A stretch of DNA of 64,000 nt. Origin: Phallus indusiatus (lineage: Eukaryota; Basidiomycota; Agaricomycetes; Phallales; Phallaceae). The stretch's first letter is position 1. Each line of letters starts with the position of its first letter. Where the stretch lies: assembly GCA_027605045.1 (NCBI GenBank), contig JAQFWX010000022.1, positions 434,001 through 498,000 on the forward strand. The letters are read 5' to 3'. Below the pieces are notes generated by a model. The model ran no database searches. It was not told the DNA's origin and worked only from the letters and a program-made list of their open reading frames with translations. This document shows, one piece after another, positions 56,089-64,000 of the stretch. Position numbers and translations under genes: made by a program.

Positions 56089-57331
56089 ATGGATCTAGAA
56101 GAGAGTGACCCTACTACTGAAAGTCGCCTCTCTGCGATTGAACAAAGAATAGAAGAGCTCGTAACTCATCTCGACCGACTCTTCACCCCTCAGGCTCCTG
56201 CTGCCGATCCCTCTAATCCGACAAACCCCAATCCCAGAGCCTCGGCTCCAAATCCCCAAAACGAGACGAGATCGTCTCGAAACACTCGCCCTGCTGTACC
56301 TCTCGCCTATGATGGGGATCGCAAAAACGGCCGTACATTCTGGAACTCTGTCGATCTTTACATGAGCGTATGTGGCGGCGATTTCCCGAATCTCAGTACC
56401 AAAATCATTTGGGTACTTTCTTACATGAATAGTGGGCGCTGGTGCCTTCGCCGAACTTATTCAGGCCCAGTACAATCGAGGGTTAGTTCCTTATGAGACC
56501 TGGGAAGACTTCCGACAAAAGTTTCGCTCTGAATTCTTCCCGGTAACCGAGGCTGAAGATTCGCTGAACCTCCTTCTCTCAGGACGTTATGCTCAAGGAG
56601 GTCGAAACGTAGATGATTACACTGACGCCTTTCGCATTATCGTGGATCGCGCGGGTTTCACGGTTCATGATGGTCTTGCGTTAACTACCTACTACCGACA
56701 GGGCTTAGATCGAGAAATCGCCAGTAAGGTTGGAACGATGCAGAATCGACCCGATTATAGCGATTACGAAGGCTGGGTTCAAGCCGCTCGTCTTTTCGAT
56801 CAAGCTCGTCGTACCAACGATGCTTTCAATGCCACCCAACGACGAGTCGTTCCCGGTAATTCGATTTCAACCCCTCTTACGTCGATTCCGATATCCCGAA
56901 CTCGACCCAGCCCTTTCCCGGTCTATCAACGTACAGCTGGACCCCCTATCTACTCCCCACCTCCTTTTCCCCCGCCTCGCGCATCGATTCCTACCACCAT
57001 CTCTCCCCCTGTACGACCATCGGTTTCTACTCCAGTTAACGTCGTACCTCCAATCCGAAATGATGCCATGGAGGTTGACGCTGCTCGTCGCCGCATACAG
57101 GCTGAGACAGCCCGGTGTTTCCGATGTGGGCAGTTAGGCCATCTCGTTAAGGACTGCCCACGCGCGTTCGATGTTCGATTCATGCAGGCCGATGAAATCG
57201 ACGAAATTCTCGAACAACGTTTCACTCAACAAGATGTGCTGGAAACGCAGAATCGTGCTGAGATCGCTGTCGAAGAAAATGAGATCGCGATCACTTCGAC
57301 CAGAGAGGATTTTCAGAACGGCAGCGAGTAA
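56089..57331 (+). pseudogene. Element B2 Gag, one frameshift
   Basis: Starts MDLEESDPTTES. After SYMNSGR (about 56437) two bases present in B1 are missing (AGTGGGCGCTGG versus AGTGGACGCGCTGG), ending the first frame at 56496. The rest continues in the next frame through the CCHC knuckle CFRCGQLGHLVKDC to QNGSE, TAA 57329-57331. B1 shows the unbroken product. Confidence 0.9.
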
Positions 57332-60300
57332 GGGATGCGCCCTCACTGCCGTCATCAAATAGATTCGATGTATTGTACATAGACGACAAGTGCAATGAGA
57401 CTTCTGATTCGAATTCTATTGATTCTGATGCATCTATTCCTCCCTCAAATCCTCCGATCCCTGCTCCTCGTCGCCTTTCGATTGGAAAACGCAAGCGGAT
57501 TCCCCATGAATACCGTCTGAACGCCACTGCCGGTACTCAGAAACTCGAAATCGATGTAGAACTCCAGAGCACTGACACTGGCGATCTTATTCATTCAAAA
57601 GCGATGCTTGACACCGGTGCCAGTGGGATGTTCCTTGACCAAGACTTTGTCGAGAAAAATCGGCTCCCGAAGATTCGATTACCGAAACCGATTCCTGTTT
57701 TCAATGTTGATGGTACTCCCAATCAAGCAGGAAACATCACGCACGTGGTGGACTTGGTGATGCGATATCAGACACATTCCGAACGTGTCATGTTTGCCGT
57801 CACTGCCCTCGGCAAGTACCCAGTGCTGCTTGGATTACCCTGGTTCAAGGCTCATAACCCGGTGATTGACTACTCAACTGGTGAGGTTGAGCTGACCCGG
57901 TGTAATCCCGAATGTCGATCTTGTAGACCGCCTCCTGTCGAAAAGAAAGGCCCAAAACGTTTCCTACGTTCAGTTCGAGCAATCCCTCCTGTCACCCTTG
58001 ACGAAACCGAATCCACAGATCCAGATATGCCAGATCTCGTGAATGTGGAGGATGAGTTTCACCCAGAAGAGGGAGATCGACTGTTCGCGGTTTCTCTTAA
58101 TTCAGAACCCCTGGACAGTTGCCGCATCAGAGCAACTGAAACCATCTCACAGCGATTGGCTCAGGCACATGCGAATAACACAAGGGGTACACTCAAATCT
58201 GGATTTCGAGAAATCGTCCCCGAAATGTTCCACGATTTCGAAGACGTTTCGCGAAAGAGTCTTTCGATTCATTGCCACCTTCGAAGAAGTGGGATCATGC
58301 GATAGAGCTCCTACCTGATTCGGATCCCAAGTTTTGCAAGGTGTACCCCCTTTCGCCCAATGAACAGAAGGAGCTCGATGCGTTTCTGGAAGAGAATCTT
58401 CGTTCTGGTCGAATCCGCCTCGAAATCGCCCATGGCTTCCCGGTTTTCTTTATCAAGAAGAAAGACGGCTCTCTACGACTTATTCAAGACTATCGGGCTC
58501 TCAACGCGATGACCATCAAAAATCGATACCCGTTACCCCTAATTCCCGAACTTGTCAACAAATTAAGGGGAGCGAAGTACTTCACGAAACTCGATGTTAG
58601 ATGGGGATACAACAATGTTCGCATCAAAGAGGGCGACGAGTGGAAAGCAGCATTTCGCACGAATCGAGGACTGTTCGAACCCTTGGTCATGTTCTTTGGT
58701 TTGACTAACAGTCCAGCAACCTTCCAGACGATGATGAACGAGATTTTCGAAGACATGATCACGGAAGGGGTTGTGGCTGTTTATATCGACGATATCCTGA
58801 TCTACACGAGAACGAAAGAAGAACACGATCGCATCACACGTCGTGTCTTAGAACGGCTGAGGGAGCATAAACTCTATCTCAAAGCCGAGAAGTGTGAATT
58901 CTGTCGTACTAAGATCGAGTATTTAGGTCTGGTCATCTCCGAGAACACTGTCGAAATGGATCCCGCGAAGGTGTCGGGTGTCAGAGATTGGCCAGTCCCG
59001 AAAAATGTCACCGAGGTGCAGTCGTTTTTGGGCTTCGCAAACTTCTATCGTCGATTTATCAAGGACTTCTCACTGATCGCTGTCCCCTTATTCGGTCTCA
59101 CTAAGAAAGAAGCCCCGTTCATCTGGTCCGACATTTGTCAACAAGCTTTCGACTCTCTGAAATCGGCAATGACCTCTGCCCCGGTTCTTGCGATTCCTGA
59201 TCCATCGAAGCCCTATCGGGTAGAAGCTGACAGTTCTGATTTCGCGACAGGTGCCGTCCTGTCTCAACCTTCTCTCGAGGACAACAAATGGCATCCAGTG
59301 GCTTTCTTCTCGAAGGCTTTGAGCCCGGTGGAGCGAAATTACGAAATCCACGATAAAGAGATGTTAGCTATCATTCGAGCATTAGAAGAGTGGCGACATT
59401 TCTTGGAAGGTGCGACTCATCCAATTGACATTCGCACGGATCACAAAAACCTAGAGTACTTCATGACGGCTCGTAATCTAAATCATAGGCAGGCTCGTTG
59501 GTCGGTTTATCTCGCGCGTTTCGATTTCACCTTGCGGCATACACCTGGTAAATCGATGGGTAAGCCTGACGGCCTTTCGCGTCGTGCCGATCATGGCTCG
59601 GGAAAGCTGGACAATCGAGATATCACTCTAATCCGACCCGAAATGTTTGCCGTCAACGCCATGCAAACATTCCGCCTTAGAGGGGAGGAGGACGAGTTCC
59701 TAGGCCAGATACGGAAGGCGAACAGAGAAGGCAAACGAGAAGATAGCGTTTCGAAAGCCATCGAATCCCTTAAGGCGATAGGTGGGAGATCAGTTCACAC
59801 CAGTGAATGGGCTGAAGATCAAGACGTCATTTACTACCGAGGGAAGATCTATGTTCCCGAAGTAGACGATCTACGGCGAGAAATCGTTCAACGACACCAT
59901 GACACCAAACTCGCTGGTCACCCAGGTCGATTTAAAACATTGGAACTGGTATCGCGAACCTTTTGGTGGCCGGGGATTTCTCGATATGTACAGCGGTATG
60001 TAGAGGCTTGCGACACTTGTATGCGGACGAAACCTTCTCGACATGCTCCATATGGCGAACTACAACCTACCGAGACTCCAAATCGACCTTGGCAATTCAT
60101 ATCAGTCGATTTCATTGTCGAACTCCCCGAATCGAATGGTTATGACGCAATCCTCTCTGTAGTAGACTCGTTGACGAAACGGGTTCATTTCGTCCCAACA
60201 TTTACTACTGTTGACGCTTCTGGCCTTGCATCTCTCTACCTCCAACACGTCTGGAAGTTGCATGGACTACCCGAGAAGATCATCTCAGATCGCGGACCTC

Positions 60301-61187
60301 AGTTCTCGTCTCGTTTTACCCAGGAACTCTCTCGATTACTTGGTATTCGGCTTGCACGCTCTACTGCGTACCACCCCCAGACCGATGGTCAGACAGAACG
60401 AGCGAATGCTGAAGTAGAGCAGTATCTTCGTATCTTCACCTCTGAGCGTCAGGACGACTGGGATCGATTGCTACCGATGGCCGAGTTCGCATATAACAAT
60501 CATGTTCATTCGGCTACCCAAGCGACACCTTTCGAACTCGATACTGGTCGCCATCCTCGAATGGGTTTCGAACCGCGTTCAACAGAATCGAAGATCGAAT
60601 CGGTTAATGACTTCAAGAATAGGATGTCTCATTCTTGGGAGGAAGCTCGCGCTGCGATTCTTAAGGCTAAGGACGACATGGCTAAGTACTATGATCGTAA
60701 ACATTTACCGGCTCCTAACTACAAATCTGGAGATCAGGTTTATCTAGATGCTAGCGACATCAAAACCACTCGTCCATCTGCCAAATTATCGCATCGCTTT
60801 CTAGGCCCATTTCCTATCGCGACCAAAGTCGGGACCCGCTCATATCGACTCGTTCTACCGAAATCGATGTCTCGAATTCACCCCGTGTTCCACGTCAGTA
60901 AGTTGAAACCAATGAGACCGGACAGTATACCAGGTCGTCGTTCTAAACCTCCTCCACCCCGGAGATTCGCGATGATGGTGAACATTATGTGGTTGAAGAA
61001 ATATTGGACAGTCGTGTTTTCCGCCGGCGACTGGAGTTCAAGGTTCGCTGGGAGGGCTATGGTCCAGAGCACGACCAATGGATTCCCGAGAAGATGTCGC
61101 AGCACACGATCTCGTACAAGATTTCTATCGATCTCATCCGAATGCACCCAGAATGATTGGCGGTCTTATTTTCCTTCCGCGTCCTAA
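57332..61187 (+). pseudogene. Element B2 Pol, several indels
   Basis: Same domain order as B1. Breaks: a one-base loss near 58245 (FEDVSRKS instead of FEDIFAKES), a compensated pair (-2 and -1) near 58420-58440 that alters about ten residues before PVFFIKKK, and a one-C loss in a C run near 60958 that replaces the whole chromodomain with out-of-frame sequence. Protease, YIDDILIY box, RNase H and the integrase core are otherwise well preserved. Confidence 0.9.
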
Positions 61188-61236
61188 TAGCTGAATCTCA
61201 GGCGTCGGGTCGCCGCCTTGTTGAAGGGGGGGGTGG

Positions 61237-61588
61237 TGTCACGGTACGCTAGCGCCTTTTCCGATTATTCGATTTCTTCGATTTCTTTCGGTTTCATTTC
61301 GTGTTACGATTTCCTCCATTTCCCGTACTTTGCCGTTTCCATTAGTTCCATCGTTTTCTCGATTTTTCGATCTCTTCGATTTCCCTCGATTTCTGTCTAT
61401 ATCTCCTCGGATCCCATGGGGATCAGTTGGGCGCTTCGTATCCTGTACTTATATGCGTTTTCCCTAGAGGGGGATACCTAAGCTTGTTCTCTTAGGTTTT
61501 CCCTCCTCTAGGTGAGTAGTTAGTCGCTGCCCCTCAATAGATCTTAGGTTTTCCCTCCTCTAGGTGTGTGCCCTGAGTCGCCCTAACA
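61237..61588 (+). repeat. Element B2 3' LTR
   Basis: 352 bp, apparently identical to the 5' LTR, preceded by GAAGGGGGGGGTGG. Confidence 0.94.
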
Positions 61589-61593
61589 GAACG

Positions 61594-62230
61594 ATCTCGA
61601 CATTCAATGATGAAGAGAGTAAGAGAAAAGAGAGTTTTATAGAGATATCGAACTACGTTCGATATTAAGTCTGAAGAACTATCTACGTGTATGCTAGGGT
61701 TTATATACACGTCAGATAAATAATTCTAGCTCAGTTCGAAATAGATTCCGAACTTGAGAAATGTAAACAAGTCGTGAGATTCGTAAGTAATATCAATATA
61801 TGCAGGGTATGATGTCTCATGTGATGAACATGAGGTGTGCAGGGATAATAGCTGTGCATACATGGACCTACGTTCGTCATCTATGATCTCATAACCGGAA
61901 CGTGCGTGGAATATTCTAGAAAGGCCTTTCCGCGGGTGTTCCAGGAGTTAAGAGAGACGGGTGCGTCTCTATTCGAGTTGCGAGGTTGCTTATGATGACT
62001 GAATGCGATGGTCTTATCGTGAGTGACGTAAGCGAGATAAGATAACGAAGATGTACGGTAAATGATCGGATATGGATTACATAACGTTACCGGAAGTGAT
62101 GTTATGAATCGGATCATGACACAGATCCCACTCGGGGATCTGCTTGAAGATCCCACCCACAGGGATCCACTGGCACTTCACTGCTACGCGGTGAGGTAAT
62201 TTTCACTTGGGCGCTCCATGAGGCCGCCCA
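61594..62230. other. Hairpin-rich divergent promoter region
   Basis: No long frame on either strand. It lies between a minus-strand TATA box (61636-61642, facing the small antisense ORF) and a plus-strand TATA box (62233-62239, facing the gene at 62281). Short inverted repeats are frequent: ATATCGAAC/GTTCGATAT (about 61645-61665), AGAGACG/CGTCTCT (about 61953-61970), CTTATCG/CGAGATAAG (62010-62042), CAGATCCC/GGGGATCTG (about 62122-62142). Before B2 inserted it was contiguous with 55592. Confidence 0.5.
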
Positions 62231-62232
62231 AG

Positions 62233-62280
62233 TATATAACCCAAAAGTCCGTTCACGGTCTTTTCTCCCTCACACCCCCC
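62233..62280 (+). promoter_or_regulatory. Core promoter of the unknown gene at 62281
   Basis: TATATAA (62233-62239) is followed by CCCAAAAGTCC, then a pyrimidine-rich leader (CTTTTCTCCCTCACACCCCCC) directly before the ATG at 62281. This is the classic fungal layout. Confidence 0.6.
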
Positions 62281-63810
62281 ATGCCTGACAGCAAGGGAAA
62301 ACAACGTGAATGATCACGCTCGCGGTCGCCTACACCGCAACCTGTTAGTAGGTTCAAAAAGGCAGAGGCTCAATTGGCCCTGCAAAGGTCCGAATGGACC
62401 TTAGACGCGATGGACGGATGCATATCCGTCTATCATAATAATGATAGTTGCACTGCGTGCAACGACTTTGCCAGTCATCTGGCAGGCCCCACTGGCAGCG
62501 GGGCGATCATCCTTGACCATGACGTGGTCAAGCAGGCCGTCTACAAGGCCTTTCCCTTCATAAAAAGGGAGTACTATCATCTAGACGAACGTCTAGAAGA
62601 GGCTGAAAAGGACGTCAAGTCCTTGACAGATCACCTCGACGATGCGAATCGTCGTATCTACGAGTTGAAAGCTCGTATTGCTGAACTTGAATGTTCAGCG
62701 TCGACGGCAGGCCCGTCGATTTCCCCATCGACCTCCAAAAAGCGGTCGAGAGACCAGGCCGATAAAGCGCCTGAGCCACCCCAGGCAGCCCCTTTGCCTG
62801 ATATCTTCAATGACATGTCGTCTGACGACGACATGGAAGACATAGTCGATGATAACGACTATGATGACGACGCCTCCATCGCATCGTCCACCAAACGCAA
62901 GCCTCAGCGTACCTACGCTGATGCAACCAAGGCATCGGGCTCTCGCGATGCTGCCCCGGTTTCTCCAAGGAAGCCCTCTGGTCCGTATCCACGGACCAAG
63001 CCAGGATGGGACTCCAATAGGGACCCATGGCCCTTCTTCGTCAAGGGCTTCGACCCCACTGTTAGTGGGGATCATTCTCTGGTGCCTGGCACCCCCAATC
63101 CCACTGCATGGTATAACACCTGCAGCCTCGACGAACCATTGTTCGTCGAGATTGGAACCCGGGTTTGGACCGATCCCCCGGTATTCACGTACCCCGACGA
63201 CAGAGGGGTTCACATGTGTATTTCATACGCATGGACTCGCTGGCGCAGATCCATGAAGGAGCGCCGCCTGGCGAGGAAGACCGCCAAGCTTGAAGCTATG
63301 GAGGCCGCCGCCAACCGTCCATCGGTGGTGTTCATCTCGGGAGAGTTAATCCACCCCGAGATCAAGTATCTAATCAATACTTGGAACGCGGACCCTAACC
63401 AGGTCCCTCCCTACATCTGACTAATGTCGGATGGATCTTTAAACCCTCAGGATGTTGAGGTGTTTGCTTGGCTCAAGCGAGTCACACGTACTCGTGAAGT
63501 ACGTGCCAAGTTCCTCGAGAAGGCGGCTGAGTGCCTCCTCGACCCCGCACTTACTGTGTGGGAAGAAATTCTCGGTGGTAGGGGTAATTCCTCCACCCAC
63601 CTGCCTTCCACTCTTATGGAAGGCTACACTCGTGCCTTCGAGTGTAAATCCCCCTCCTCCATTACCATAGAGGAGGTGATTCGCTCCATGCATGCCAATG
63701 GAGCGACGACAAGACGCGTCACTGAGGTGATCGCGCCCCTTCTCCAACGTTACACCAATGGAGAAGATGTCAATCGCATCGCGCATGACTATCGCGTGCG
63801 CCGTGGACTG
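62281..63810 (+). pseudogene. Hairpin-saturated gene D of unknown family
   Basis: ATG 62281 (MPDSKGKQRE) opens a frame interrupted by TGA 62311-62313 and TGA 63418-63420 and cut off by an LTR at 63811. Ignoring the stops it spans about 510 codons. Visible parts: a basic SRSRSP stretch, a Cys pair (CTAC), a predicted coiled coil (LEEAEKDVKSLTDHLDDA), an acidic Asp run, a basic/Pro-rich linker, a Trp-rich region (RDPWPFFVKGFDP ... ISYAWTRWRRSM) and a helical C-terminal part (RTREVRAKFLEKAAECLLD). I recognise no domain. Both TGAs could be CGA codons changed by C-to-T, since the flanking frame continues cleanly. After 63420 an ATG (63424) reopens the same frame, so a two-ORF arrangement is also possible. 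May be the Gag-like protein of another hairpin-rich element. Confidence 0.5.
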
Positions 63811-64000
63811 TGTCACGGTACGCTAGCGCCTTTTCCGATTGTTCGATTTCTTCGATTTCTTTCGGTTTCATTTCGTGTTACGATTTCCTTCATTTCCCGT
63901 ACTTTGCCGTTTCCATTAGTTCCATCGTTTTCTCGATTTTTCGATCTCTTCGATTTTCCTCGATTTCTGTCTGTATCTCCTCGGATCCCATGGGGATCAG
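63811..64000 (+). repeat. B2-type LTR, 5' part, cut by the window end
   Basis: Starts TGTCACGGTACGCTAGCGCC and follows the B2 LTR with a few substitutions (GATTGTTCG, TTCCTTCATT, GATTTTCC). It interrupts gene D. Whether it is solo or a full element cannot be seen. Confidence 0.9.

Larger units (their letters stand above)
55593..61588 (+). mobile_element. Element B2: full-length Ty3/gypsy chromovirus
   Basis: 5996 bp flanked by GAACG (55588-55592 and 61589-61593). LTRs of 352 bp appear identical to each other and differ from B1 at many positions. Inserted into the hairpin-rich block. Gag and pol carry at least four frame-breaking indels relative to B1. Confidence 0.95.

Overview
The window looks like a transposon-rich stretch of a basidiomycete (Agaricomycetes) nuclear genome. 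Short GT-AG introns of about 50 bases, DUF6533 membrane proteins, a DUF6698-type gene, a laccase fragment, a Plavaka-type DNA transposase fragment and Ty3/gypsy chromoviruses all point that way. I see no tRNA, rRNA or CRISPR.

Layout. 1-9.6 kb is the gene-bearing part: a histidine-phosphatase gene (2014-3418), an inositol-monophosphatase gene (3641-5057), a possible 80-residue gene (6184-6426) and a DUF6533 gene (8211-9561). A second DUF6533 copy (18956-20684) is split by a solo LTR and a third survives as a relic at 11.5 kb. Element A (12232-18429) is a complete chromovirus. 19-32 kb is a graveyard of solo LTRs, most with 5-bp target duplications and often lying inside small genes, plus a truncated gag element (25156-28122), minisatellites and a broken DUF6698 gene. 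Element B1 (34850-40847) splits a host-like gene. 43-46.3 kb holds broken copies of host genes: a laccase 5' end and a long RNA polymerase II largest-subunit (RPB1) pseudogene that still carries introns. A Plavaka transposase fragment stops at 47584.

From 47585 to 55592, and again from 61594 to 63810, the DNA changes character. Coding and non-coding sequence alike are packed with short perfect hairpins, often one every 20-30 bases. These two blocks were contiguous before element B2 (55593-61588) inserted. They hold a decayed Ty3-type gag-pol (47990-55304), a small antisense ORF with its own TATA box, and a divergently transcribed gene of unknown family (62281-63810). Elements A, B1 and B2 lack this hairpin density, and the signal stops at their LTR borders. 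It is the most unusual feature of the window.

Elements A, B1 and B2 share a second notable design. Just inside each 5' LTR lies an 11-base site exactly complementary to an 11-base string in the LTR about 30 bases downstream of a TATA box, where the transcript should begin. This is the arrangement expected for Tf1/sushi-type self-primed reverse transcription. Their LTR pairs look identical, so insertion was recent, yet every copy carries frameshifts in pol.
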